A stretch of 64,000 nucleotides of DNA from the NCBI GenBank assembly GCA_017548765.1, contig JAFYZH010000021.1, positions 1-64,000 on the forward strand. The letters run 5' to 3'. Source of the stretch: Lachnospiraceae bacterium (GTDB lineage Bacteria > Bacillota > Clostridia > Lachnospirales > Lachnospiraceae). The notes below the pieces were generated by a model that was not told where the DNA came from, made no database searches, and saw nothing but the letters and a program-made list of their open reading frames with translations. Shown here one piece after another: positions 18,501 to 25,652 of the stretch (within the stretch, counting starts at the first letter, position 1; every line of letters begins with the position of its first letter). The position numbers and the translations under genes were made by a program.

Positions 18501-18756
18501 CCCGTTCCTTTCATTAAAGAAAGTTATTGACGATAAGTTCCTGATGGATCGGACGCAGTATATGTTCCCGTTGAAACCTACGGAAACTATCCAGTTGAGC
18601 AATATAACTATGATCAAGAACCCTATGTTTAGCCAGACTACATTGGATAATTTTGTTTTGGTGAGACCGCACCCGGATTATCATACTGAGTACTTCTTCG
18701 ACAAAACGCAAATGAACGATATTACCATTAAATTGATCACTCAGAATAAGAAGTGA
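15505..18756 (+). CDS. Secreted four-Ig-repeat protein with pectate-lyase-like beta-helix
   Basis: A 1083-residue secreted protein. A signal peptide (1-35, LLLVVLMLVMMLP) is followed by four Ig-like repeats at about 38-127, 130-219, 223-312 and 315-404. Each has YQWQSRK, WSNSGQ, TLSVA and GWQFRC; repeat 3 is the most diverged (YQWQLRVNATSAW). From about 409 the sequence VTYKQFGAKGDGKTNDYAAI is the typical start of a pectate-lyase-3/GH28-type right-handed beta-helix, which continues to near the end. This architecture suggests a polysaccharide lyase, hydrolase or binding protein acting outside the cell. There is no LPXTG, SLH or dockerin, so how it is retained is unclear. It carries an AGGAGGG ribosome site and lies 25 bases before the second Ig-repeat gene. 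The catalytic residues cannot be assigned by eye. Confidence 0.85.
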   Translation: MNENKKRRLLSLLLVVLMLVMMLPVEGFSEVVDAAATITTQPADKTASPGTTATFTVAATGTGTLTYQWQSRKNESAAWSNSGQSGAKTKTLSVAAIAGLDGWQFRCIVTDGNGQKATSRVATLYINVPKITTQPKSTYADAGTTAKFTVAATGTGTIKYQWQSRKDSSATWSNSGQNGAKTKTLSVATLAGLHGWQFRCIVTDGNGNTTASNAATLYVKPGFVTQPKDVSVAAGDTATFTVVALGKGTLKYQWQLRVNATSAWIDFDENGSKTATLSGPTMAEFNGWQFRCIVTDANGQKAISDVATMNIIPKITSQPTNQMAAVGETAKFTVAATGTGTLKYQWQSRKNSSSAWSNSGQNGAKTKNLSVAVISGLSGWQFRCVVIDGNGQKAYSDVATVTIKAATTNYVTYKQFGAKGDGKTNDYAAIVATHAYANEHNLPVKADKGAVYYVDKMDASNPKGAIIKTNTDWTGAEFFIDDSKLKVASYSFDKKDNMSVTFPEGWDGKCFLFTIEPSVVYKNTWINYGIWWRLNNGKWTWYYDKDKQPGDIKIYIGLDPGIGSYSNSQYVSNPTGAINMKNKTFSKDTTKLEGSFSEKALYSLRTESTKRWGRFGWEGSNSSLIPQEECVIVDTDGKIDPISKLQWDWDEITEIQKSYIDDKQLTVKGGKFTTKVNTMWSSGYIYRGISIERSNVLLEGVEHYLTGEEAEYSKDSFGFSTLFNRNDVFARYGAPYQGFFRLDHCAYVTLKDCVFSNRHRVFYKYVPSTGEWRNDSSTASYDFYAEYCVGITLDGCKSAKTIDYEPDYVKGLLGLGPKVDPVYDVNEDGIVGIMDDLRWGVTGTNYCKSLVVQNGCEINRIDAHKGTYGLTVTDSTLGHYGVAVVGFGKLKIENSKIYSDYLVNLRRDFGSAWYGDVEINNVYWNIGEQYSPSMIFASYLPDKGYGYDTIDSGKKYPNGDPYLYYSQLPTNITISNLTIDARGVTNRALFTSGLAVYESPFLSLKKVIDDKFLMDRTQYMFPLKPTETIQLSNITMIKNPMFSQTTLDNFVLVRPHPDYHTEYFFDKTQMNDITIKLITQNKK
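15616..16717 (+). repeat. Four tandem Ig-like repeats, about 276-279 bp each
   Basis: Repeat units start near 15616, 15892, 16171 and 16447. At protein level they share the frame QP-x-FTVAATG-x-YQWQSRK-x-W-x-SGQ-x-KT-x-LSVA-x-GL-x-GWQFRC-x-TDGNGQ. Each repeat keeps the core Trp and one Cys. Confidence 0.85.
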
Positions 18757-18781
18757 GTTAAACAAAGGAAGGACAGGATCC

Positions 18782-21700
18782 ATGAATAATAAACGCAACA
18801 GGCTGTTAGCAGCCTTTCTCGCGGTGATCATGGCGCTTGTTTCGGCGGTGGGTCTCGGAAACGGGACCTACGCCGCTCCGGCGACATTGACCATCTCAAC
18901 ACAACCGACGGATCAGACCGTTACGGTTGGGGACGTCGCGACGTTTACCGTGGCGGCGACCGGATCGGGAACGCTTTCTTATCAGTGGCAGTCCCGTAAG
19001 GATGCTTCCGCAAGCTGGACGAATTCCGGGCAGAGCGGAGCGAGAACGAAAACATTGTCCGTAGCGACCACGACCGGCTTAAACGGCTGGCAGTTCCGTT
19101 GCATCGTAACGGATGCGAACGGACAGAAGACGTCGAATACGGCGGTGGTGTACGTAGCACCGAAGATCACCACGCAGCCGGCAAATGCTTATGCGCAGCC
19201 CGGCAGCACGGCGAAGTTCACGATAGCGGCGACCGGTAAGGGCCCGTTAAAATATCAGTGGCAGTCCCGTAAGGATGCGAATTCGACATGGTCGAATTCC
19301 GGACAGACCGGAGCGAACAGTACGACGCTGTCGGTAGCGTCACTGGCCGGTTTAAATGGCTGGCAGTTCCGTTGTGTCGTAACGGACGCAAACGGACAGA
19401 AAGCTTATTCGGATATCGTTAAGTTATTTACCGCGTCAGCCATCCTGACGCAGCCGAAGGATACGAAGGTAAGTGCGGGATCCACGGCGAAATTCACGGT
19501 CGAAGCATGCGGAAACGGGTCGTTCACCTATCAGTGGCAGTCTCGTAAGGACGCGAGCGCGACCTGGTCGAATTCCGGACAGAGCGGCGCGAAGAGCGCG
19601 ACCTTATCCGTATCTGCGATCGCAGGCTTAAACGGCTGGCAGTTCCGCTGCGTAGTAAAGGATGCGAGCGGAAAGACAATCGTTTCCGATGCAGCAACTT
19701 TGTACATCATCCCGAAGATCACATCGTGGCCGAAGGACCAGAGCGTGACCGCGGGAACGACGGCAACATTTAGCGTGGCGGCGACCGGCGCAGGCACGCT
19801 GAAGTATCAGTGGCAGTCCCGGAAAGACTCTACGCAGGCATGGACGAACTCCGGCATGAGCGGCGCGAAGACAGCGACCCTGTCGGTAGCGACGATCGCC
19901 GGCTTAAACGGCTGGCAGTTCCGCGTCATCGTAACGGATGCGAACGGACAGAAGACAACTTCGAATGTAGTAACATTGACCGTAACGAGCGGACAGACAT
20001 CATCCACTGCGACTTACATGAACAGCAAGTTCACGAAGAATATGCCGCAGGCGACGATCGTTACCCCGAAAAATCCTTCCGCTGAGGAGGTATATGCCGC
20101 AGGTCTTCTGCAGAAGTATATTCAGGAAGAAGACGGCTATCTGCCGCAGATCGTGACAGACGCGACCTCTCAGGGCAGCCGCTTTGAGATCTCCGTCGGA
20201 GCTACGAACCGCCCGCACGGCACGGCGAAATACAGTTCCAACGACAGTTATTCCATCAAGTCCTACACAAATGGTATTTCGATCACGGGCGTAGGTAAGT
20301 TGGGCCTGATGCACGGAGCGATGCGCTTCCTGGAGGCATTCGGCGGCTACTACTACCTGTCTTGGAACGACCTGTATGTGACGAACCAGGATCATTTCAA
20401 ATATGAGACATCCGGCATCAGCATCGACTACGAGAGAGCGTTCGTATTTACCGATATGGACATTTGCTTCTCGAGCATCAATCCGACCAGCGACCTGACA
20501 GACCCGTACTACGGAAAAGGTAAGCCGAGCGGTTATCAGCCGCCGCGCACCGGTCGTCTGTTCTCGTTGGCGTTCGGCTTGAACGGTTTCTACGCAGATA
20601 CATACTGCCTGCCGAAAACCGAGGCAGGACGTGAGACCTGGTATCTCACAGCCAGCAAGACCTCTCAGTACTCGGGCGGAACGCCGATCGACGGCCTCGC
20701 AGCCGGTCAGGTACACACGCTCACTGCTGAGTTCCTTCCCGCTAGTGTTTACTTCGACAGCCATCCGGAATGGTATGCGGCCAATGTCTGGAACAGCAAG
20801 GAAGAGCTTCGTAAGCCGGACAGCGAAAGACAGCGTACGAAGAACCAGCTGTGTCCGTACATGCTTTTGCATGATCCGCAGGCATACGCCCTCGTTTTGC
20901 AGCATTGTAAAGATATGATCGCGAACAGTTACGATCCCAACGCGCCGATCCAGATCATTTCCGTTTCGAAGAATGACGGTCCCGATCTGTGTATGTGCTC
21001 GTTGTGTATGAAAGACCGCATTGCCCACGGAGACAGCTCGGGCATGCACGAGTCGATCGAGTACGTTCAGCTGATCAACCAGCTTTCAAAGGATCTCCAT
21101 AAAAACGGCGCTTATCCGAACCTCTACATCGACACGCTCGCTTACGAGTGGACCGTAGAGGCACCCGGCGACCTGAAGTGCGATGACCACGTGATCATTC
21201 GCTGGGCACCGATCCGCAGATGCTATGGTTGCTATCTGGATGCGACCTATACAACGACCGTGAATGGTAAGCAGGTTGAAAAAGGACACGAGACAAATAA
21301 GAAGTACTACGAAGAACTGGTTAAGTGGTCGGAGTGCTGTGACCACCTGTGGATCTGGGATTACAACACGAATTTCCTGACGACGGCGGGCCCGTACGCG
21401 AATATCGACGTTATGCAGCATGACCTTAAACTGTATAAACAGCTCGGCGTAGAAGGCGTTTACCTTCAGAGCAATGCGAGACATTTGGAGTCGGACTCCG
21501 AGTTCGGCGACATCCGCAACTACATCGAAGGCCGCCTGCTTCAGGATCCCACCAGAAACTACGAGGATGAACTGGCGTTTATCACGGATGCATTGTACGG
21601 CGATGCCGGCAAGCATGTTCGTGAGTACATGAAGCACATGGAGCAGCAGGCATCATACCACCACCAGGTCGCTGCGCACAGAGATGACGTGAATATGTAT

Positions 21701-22156
21701 GACCGTCCGATCTATTCGACGTACGCGGGCGTACATTCGTGGGACGGCGGAGATCACGCTTACCGCATGCCCGACACCGAGATCGGTATCTGCGAAGGCC
21801 TCTGGAAGGAGATCAATGCGATCGCGAAGACCCAGCCTGCAGAAGTTCAGAAGCGGATCAAGAAACTCGAATTCTCCTGGAGGCTGGTGAAGTCGACACT
21901 GAATGTTTATGAGTTCGGCGATCCGAATACGTATGCGTCGGAGAATGAGAAACTCATCAGCGACATGAAGAACGCAGGAGTTACTTACTTCTCGACTATC
22001 AACGGGAAGACGATCTCGAGCTGCACGTATACCGGAAACCATCCGGATAACTGGTACAGATCTTCGGATCAGGTGATCGGTAAGTTTACGAGTACAAATC
22101 CGAAAACGACACGTGAGCCTGCAATTCCGAAGCAGCTGTTCGTATACTACAAGTAA
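18782..22156 (+). CDS. Secreted four-Ig-repeat protein with DUF4838 domain
   Basis: An 1124-residue secreted protein. The signal peptide (1-32) ends near GNGTYAAPA. Four Ig-like repeats occupy about 37-126, 128-218, 220-310 and 312-402, very close to those of the upstream protein; repeat 4 has FRV where the others have FRC. From about 420 the sequence matches DUF4838 and its glycosidase-like N-terminal part: AEEVYAAGLLQKYIQEEDGY, GAMRFLEAFGGYYYL, then ISVSKNDGPDLCMCSLCM and IDTLAYEWTVEAPG, IRWAPIRRC, HLWIWDYNTNF. This family resembles alpha-glucuronidases and other TIM-barrel hydrolases of plant-polymer degraders, but its activity is not established. The pair 15505-22156 is probably one operon closed by the terminator at 22198-22235. 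Confidence 0.85.
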   Translation: MNNKRNRLLAAFLAVIMALVSAVGLGNGTYAAPATLTISTQPTDQTVTVGDVATFTVAATGSGTLSYQWQSRKDASASWTNSGQSGARTKTLSVATTTGLNGWQFRCIVTDANGQKTSNTAVVYVAPKITTQPANAYAQPGSTAKFTIAATGKGPLKYQWQSRKDANSTWSNSGQTGANSTTLSVASLAGLNGWQFRCVVTDANGQKAYSDIVKLFTASAILTQPKDTKVSAGSTAKFTVEACGNGSFTYQWQSRKDASATWSNSGQSGAKSATLSVSAIAGLNGWQFRCVVKDASGKTIVSDAATLYIIPKITSWPKDQSVTAGTTATFSVAATGAGTLKYQWQSRKDSTQAWTNSGMSGAKTATLSVATIAGLNGWQFRVIVTDANGQKTTSNVVTLTVTSGQTSSTATYMNSKFTKNMPQATIVTPKNPSAEEVYAAGLLQKYIQEEDGYLPQIVTDATSQGSRFEISVGATNRPHGTAKYSSNDSYSIKSYTNGISITGVGKLGLMHGAMRFLEAFGGYYYLSWNDLYVTNQDHFKYETSGISIDYERAFVFTDMDICFSSINPTSDLTDPYYGKGKPSGYQPPRTGRLFSLAFGLNGFYADTYCLPKTEAGRETWYLTASKTSQYSGGTPIDGLAAGQVHTLTAEFLPASVYFDSHPEWYAANVWNSKEELRKPDSERQRTKNQLCPYMLLHDPQAYALVLQHCKDMIANSYDPNAPIQIISVSKNDGPDLCMCSLCMKDRIAHGDSSGMHESIEYVQLINQLSKDLHKNGAYPNLYIDTLAYEWTVEAPGDLKCDDHVIIRWAPIRRCYGCYLDATYTTTVNGKQVEKGHETNKKYYEELVKWSECCDHLWIWDYNTNFLTTAGPYANIDVMQHDLKLYKQLGVEGVYLQSNARHLESDSEFGDIRNYIEGRLLQDPTRNYEDELAFITDALYGDAGKHVREYMKHMEQQASYHHQVAAHRDDVNMYDRPIYSTYAGVHSWDGGDHAYRMPDTEIGICEGLWKEINAIAKTQPAEVQKRIKKLEFSWRLVKSTLNVYEFGDPNTYASENEKLISDMKNAGVTYFSTINGKTISSCTYTGNHPDNWYRSSDQVIGKFTSTNPKTTREPAIPKQLFVYYK
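18890..19990 (+). repeat. Four tandem Ig-like repeats of the DUF4838 protein
   Basis: Four units of about 275 bp share the WQSRKDA...SNSGQ...LSVA...GLNGWQFR pattern. They are closer to each other than to the repeats of the upstream gene over most positions (for example GLNGWQFRC occurs in all but the last Cys), which suggests within-gene homogenisation. Confidence 0.85.
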
Positions 22157-22197
22157 TTAATTTTCATTCGGGCGGGGTATCCGTCCCGAAATAGGGA

Positions 22198-22235
22198 GCA
22201 GGCCTCCGGGGAAACCCGGGGGCCTGCTTTTGTTT
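22198..22235 (+). terminator. Strong terminator after the Ig-repeat genes
   Basis: A 13-bp stem (22198-22210 with 22215-22227, one G-T pair) around a GAAA loop is followed by TTTTGTTTTG. It lies 42 bases past the DUF4838 gene stop. Confidence 0.9.
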
Positions 22236-22468
22236 TGCCTGCGCTCGGGGAGCGGGGGCGAACGGGCCCGGGGACGAAAGGGACTGAGGACGTTCAAGTT
22301 TTGCGAAGAGGCGGTTTTACATGGAGTGAAGACGGAGTACGGTAAATGCTGGGACTTCGGCAGGTGCCTTCCGTAAGGGTCGCACAGCGTGTGAAAAGAG
22401 GTTCGATTTTCGGGCGGTTTTTTGCGTATTATCCGTCAATGAAGAGTTTTCAGAAAGCGGTTTTGGGG
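22236..22468. other. Intergenic stretch without recognisable gene
   Basis: The stretch is GC- and purine-rich. Short frames are present on both strands but none has a ribosome site plus a family match. Nothing further is seen before the tad promoter at 22469. Confidence 0.5.
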
Positions 22469-22496
22469 TTGACAAATGAAGGGGCTTTGGTAAAAT
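22469..22496 (+). promoter_or_regulatory. Promoter of the tad pilus operon
   Basis: A perfect TTGACA (22469-22474), a 16-base spacer and TAAAAT (22491-22496). It lies about 155 bases before tadZ, leaving a long leader with a hairpin at its start. Confidence 0.65.
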
Positions 22497-22501
22497 GGAG
22501 G

Positions 22502-22530
22502 TACGTCGGAAATGACCGACGTATCCTTTT
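22502..22530 (+). promoter_or_regulatory. Leader hairpin with T-run, candidate attenuator
   Basis: TACGTCGG (22502-22509) and CCGACGTA (22516-22523) pair around a six-base loop and are followed by TCCTTTT. The hairpin would begin at the predicted transcription start of the tad operon and resembles a weak terminator. Confidence 0.45.
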
Positions 22531-22651
22531 AAATTTCCCATAGATGAATGAGGCCGCGAGGTGCGGCGAGAACTGAATAAACTATGATTTTGCTTCCGGG
22601 GAGCGCTCCGGCGGCGGGGTTTTTGCACCCTTTTTTCAGAAAGGAGACGAG

Positions 22652-23680
22652 ATGAAACCATTGGTCGGGATCTTAGATCATGAGAAGGACTACGGGGAGA
22701 GACTGGCGGCATTTATCGCCAAGCAGCCGTCGGTACCCTTTGATGTTGTGTTGTTTTCAAGCGCGGAGAAACTTCGGGAATACATGCGAAGCAAAACGCC
22801 GGATTTACTGCTTTTGGGGCTCGGTTCGGAGGACGTTCCGGACGACATCGGCGCCGCGCCAACGATGTATCTGACGGAGGAGAAGCCGGCGGGCGCGGCG
22901 GCGGACGACTCGATCTGGCGCTATAGCGGCGCGCAGGAGATCCTCAGGCAGCTCTCGCTACGGATACGGCCGGCGGGCGCACACCCCGGGGAGGGCGAGC
23001 GGTTGCAGATATTTACGGTCTATTCGCCGGCGACCAGGTGCCGCAAGACGGAGTTTTCGATCGCGCTGGCAGGGAGGATGAGCGATCGTGCACGAACGCT
23101 GTTTATCACGTTTGAAGAGTATGGTTATATTCCCTCGGGGACGGAACTGACTTCGGAGGCCATGACGGATCTGTCGGATGTGATCTTCTACATCGGGCAG
23201 GGCGCATTTGCCGGGAAGTTACCGCGGTTTTTGCAAATGGTGGAGGGCCTGGAGTTCATCGCGCCGGTACGCTGTCCGCAGGATATCCGAACCCTGGACG
23301 GGGCGGAGGCGGTGGCGCTGATTCGCACCCTTGCAGCAGAGGGGAAATACGATTGCATCGTGGTGGATGCGGGGTACGCCCTGGGAGATGTTCGGCCGCT
23401 TTTAGCCGCGTCGGACCGGATCTTCGTGCCGAGCCGGCACGACGTGATCTCGACTGCCCGGGTGGAAGCGTTTCGCAGTTTTCTGGTGGCCTCGGGCTGC
23501 ACGCAGGAGGCAGAGAAGTTGGAAGTGATGTATCTGCCGGACGGGGGCGAGCCCACGGAGCAGCCGTACGTAGGGTTGTCAGAAAGACAGGCGTTTTTCC
23601 TGCATGTGTTCGAAGGAGAATTGATGGAGCACGCGGATCGTGTGTTGCATGAGGGTCGCACGGCCTGCGCAGTTTCGTAA
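22652..23680 (+). CDS. tadZ: TadZ/CpaE-like pilus localisation ATPase
   Basis: A 342-residue protein with an atypical receiver-like N-domain (1-100; VGILDHEKDYGERLAAFI, PDLLLLGLGS) and a ParA/MinD-like C-domain from about 120. The Walker A region is deviant: YSPATRCRKTEFS keeps the Lys-Thr but lacks the usual KGGVGKT. The later VDAGYALGD and PSRHDVIS are ParA-like strands. TadZ proteins place the Tad secretion apparatus at a cell pole. It is the first gene of the operon, 41 bases before tadA. The family assignment rests on the two-domain layout and the context. Confidence 0.8.
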   Translation: MKPLVGILDHEKDYGERLAAFIAKQPSVPFDVVLFSSAEKLREYMRSKTPDLLLLGLGSEDVPDDIGAAPTMYLTEEKPAGAAADDSIWRYSGAQEILRQLSLRIRPAGAHPGEGERLQIFTVYSPATRCRKTEFSIALAGRMSDRARTLFITFEEYGYIPSGTELTSEAMTDLSDVIFYIGQGAFAGKLPRFLQMVEGLEFIAPVRCPQDIRTLDGAEAVALIRTLAAEGKYDCIVVDAGYALGDVRPLLAASDRIFVPSRHDVISTARVEAFRSFLVASGCTQEAEKLEVMYLPDGGEPTEQPYVGLSERQAFFLHVFEGELMEHADRVLHEGRTACAVS

Positions 23681-23721
23681 GGGACGGTCGGAGAGGTTTG
23701 AGGAAGGGGCTGTAAGCCACG

Positions 23722-24975
23722 ATGGAGGAATATTCACGGGAGTTGTTTGCCCGGCTGCGTACGGGAGTGTTGGAGGCGATCGAGTGGACCGGGACGCCGG
23801 ATGACGGGCAGATCCGCTCGAAGATCGATGAGGCGCTGGCGGCGGAGGAGCAGGTGCGGCGCATGCCGGCAAAAACGCGCATTCGCCTGGGGAGAGACCT
23901 GTTCGACAGTCTGCGCCGTTTCGATGCGATCACAGAACTGCTGGAGGACGGAAGCGTCAGTGAGATCATGGTTAACCGGGCAGATGTGATATTTTACGAG
24001 AAGGGCGGTAAGTTGCAGACCTACGGGCGTAGTTTTTCGAGTGAGGCGGCGCTGGCGGATATCATCCAGATGATCGTTTCAAAAGTGAATCGTCAGGTCA
24101 ATGCTTCGTCGCCGATCGTGGACGCCCGTCTGGAGGACGGAAGCCGCATCAATATCGTGTTGCCGCCGGTCGCGCTGGACGGGCCGGTACTGACGATACG
24201 AAAGTTCCCGACTTCGATGATGACCATCGAAAAGATGGTGGAGCTCGGGACATTGACCGCGGAAGCGGCAGAGTACCTGCGCGTGCTGGTGCGGGCACGG
24301 TACAACATATTTATCTCGGGCGGGACCGGTTCCGGGAAGACCACGCTGCTGAATGCGTTATCCGGCTTCATACCGGAGACCGAGCGGGTCATCACGATCG
24401 AGGACTCTGCGGAACTGAAACTGCAGCACATCCCGAACCTGGTGCGTTTGGAGACGAAGAATGCGTCCGCCGACGGAAGCGGCGGCGTGACCATCCGCGA
24501 TCTCATTAAAAGCGCACTGCGTATGCGCCCGGCCCGAGTCGTGGTCGGCGAGGTCCGCGGCGGGGAGGTCATCGACATGTTGCAGGCGATGAATACCGGG
24601 CACGACGGGTCATTGTCCACGGGACATGCAAACTCGCCGCGGGACATGCTGAGCCGGTTGGCGACGATGGTGCTCACGGGCGGAGTGGATATCCCGTTGC
24701 CGGCGGTGGTGGCCCAGATCGCATCGGCGATCGATATCCTGATCCATGTTGCGAGACTGCGCGACGGAAGCCGCAGGATCCTGTCCATCCACGAGGTCAC
24801 GGGGACGCAGGACGGGCAGATCACCACACAGGAATTATTCGCGTTTCATGAGAACGGAGAGAAGGAGGGGCGCATTGAGGGGAAACTCTACAAGACCGAA
24901 GCCAGGCTCCGAGGAAGAGAAAAACTATATTTTTCAGGACTGTCTTTGGGGGATGATGTTGCTGGTGGCTCTTAG
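23722..24975 (+). CDS. tadA: TadA/CpaF-family secretion ATPase
   Basis: A 417-residue hexameric motor ATPase of the Tad pilus. Walker A GGTGSGKT lies at 200-207, followed by the Asp box ERVITIEDSAELKL, RVVVGEVRGGE (Walker B region), and the His box GHDGSLSTGHANS. The N-domain contains EIMVNRADVIF, typical for CpaF. It powers pilin assembly at the inner face of the membrane together with TadB and TadC. The 3' end overlaps the start of tadB by about 100 bases. Confidence 0.93.
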   Translation: MEEYSRELFARLRTGVLEAIEWTGTPDDGQIRSKIDEALAAEEQVRRMPAKTRIRLGRDLFDSLRRFDAITELLEDGSVSEIMVNRADVIFYEKGGKLQTYGRSFSSEAALADIIQMIVSKVNRQVNASSPIVDARLEDGSRINIVLPPVALDGPVLTIRKFPTSMMTIEKMVELGTLTAEAAEYLRVLVRARYNIFISGGTGSGKTTLLNALSGFIPETERVITIEDSAELKLQHIPNLVRLETKNASADGSGGVTIRDLIKSALRMRPARVVVGEVRGGEVIDMLQAMNTGHDGSLSTGHANSPRDMLSRLATMVLTGGVDIPLPAVVAQIASAIDILIHVARLRDGSRRILSIHEVTGTQDGQITTQELFAFHENGEKEGRIEGKLYKTEARLRGREKLYFSGLSLGDDVAGGS

Positions 24976-25633
24976 CTGGCTGTTCTTTCATTCGCTGTCG
25001 GCGACGATCCTGCTTCTGCCGTTGCTTCGTGTGTTGCACGTAGAGCGGGAGAAGGGGCGGCGGCAGAAGCGTGAGCACGAGAAGCGCGTGATGTGTAAGG
25101 ACGCGGTCATGAGCCTAGCTTCGTCGATGGCGGCCGGATACTCCATGGAAAATGCATTGATACGTTCGCGAAAGGAGCTGATCCGCCTCTGGGGGGAGGA
25201 GGCGTACATCGTGGACCGGTGGCGGAAGATGGAGTGGCAGGTGCACGGGATGCATGTGCCGGCAGAGGAAGCATTTGCCGCGTTTGCAAAGGAAAGCGGG
25301 ATCGCTGAGGTGGAGCTGCTCGCTCAGCTTTTGGCGGTATCGAAGCGCACGGGAGGCAGTATGGTGCGACTCCTGAAAATGTGTGCGAAGCAGTTGGAGG
25401 ACGCGCTCACGGTGGAGGAGGAGATCCAGGCCGGGATCACGCAGGTGAAGTTCGAGCAGAAGATCATGATCTTCATGCCGCCGGCCATCCTGATGTATCT
25501 TCAAGTGGGTTCTCCAGACATCATTCAGCCGCTATATACGACTGCGGTGGGTAGAATAACGATGATAGTGTGCCTGATTCTGTATTTTGTGGCGATCGTC
25601 GTCGGACGGAAGATGGCGGCGATCCGTGTGTAA
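24875..25633 (+). CDS. tadB: TadB-like pilus inner-membrane platform protein
   Basis: A T2SS-F-family platform protein of about 252 residues. Early membrane segments (MMLLVALSWLFFH, LSATILLLPLL) are followed by the cytoplasmic domain (MSLASSMAAGYSMENAL, ELLAQLLAVSKRTGGSM) and C-terminal membrane helices (ITMIVCLILYFVAIVVG). No ATG with a ribosome site fits. A TTG at 24875 preceded by AAGGAGG is chosen, giving a 101-base overlap with tadA in another frame and so translational coupling. The open frame continues upstream to 24746, but that part is the tadA sequence read in another frame and is arginine-rich. Confidence 0.8.
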   Translation: MRGNSTRPKPGSEEEKNYIFQDCLWGMMLLVALSWLFFHSLSATILLLPLLRVLHVEREKGRRQKREHEKRVMCKDAVMSLASSMAAGYSMENALIRSRKELIRLWGEEAYIVDRWRKMEWQVHGMHVPAEEAFAAFAKESGIAEVELLAQLLAVSKRTGGSMVRLLKMCAKQLEDALTVEEEIQAGITQVKFEQKIMIFMPPAILMYLQVGSPDIIQPLYTTAVGRITMIVCLILYFVAIVVGRKMAAIRV

Positions 25634-25652
25634 ACAGAACGGGGGAGGGAAG

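Noticed and set aside
15616..19990. Regular repeats suggestive of a CRISPR array
   Set aside because: The unit is about 276 bp, fully coding and without spacers; these are Ig-like protein repeats.
20000..21049. A 349-residue minus-strand frame within the DUF4838 gene
   Set aside because: Antisense to conserved coding sequence, no recognisable domain.
24746..24874. Longer tadB start at 24746
   Set aside because: The added residues are an Arg-rich shadow of tadA; a TTG with AAGGAGG at 24875 fits better.
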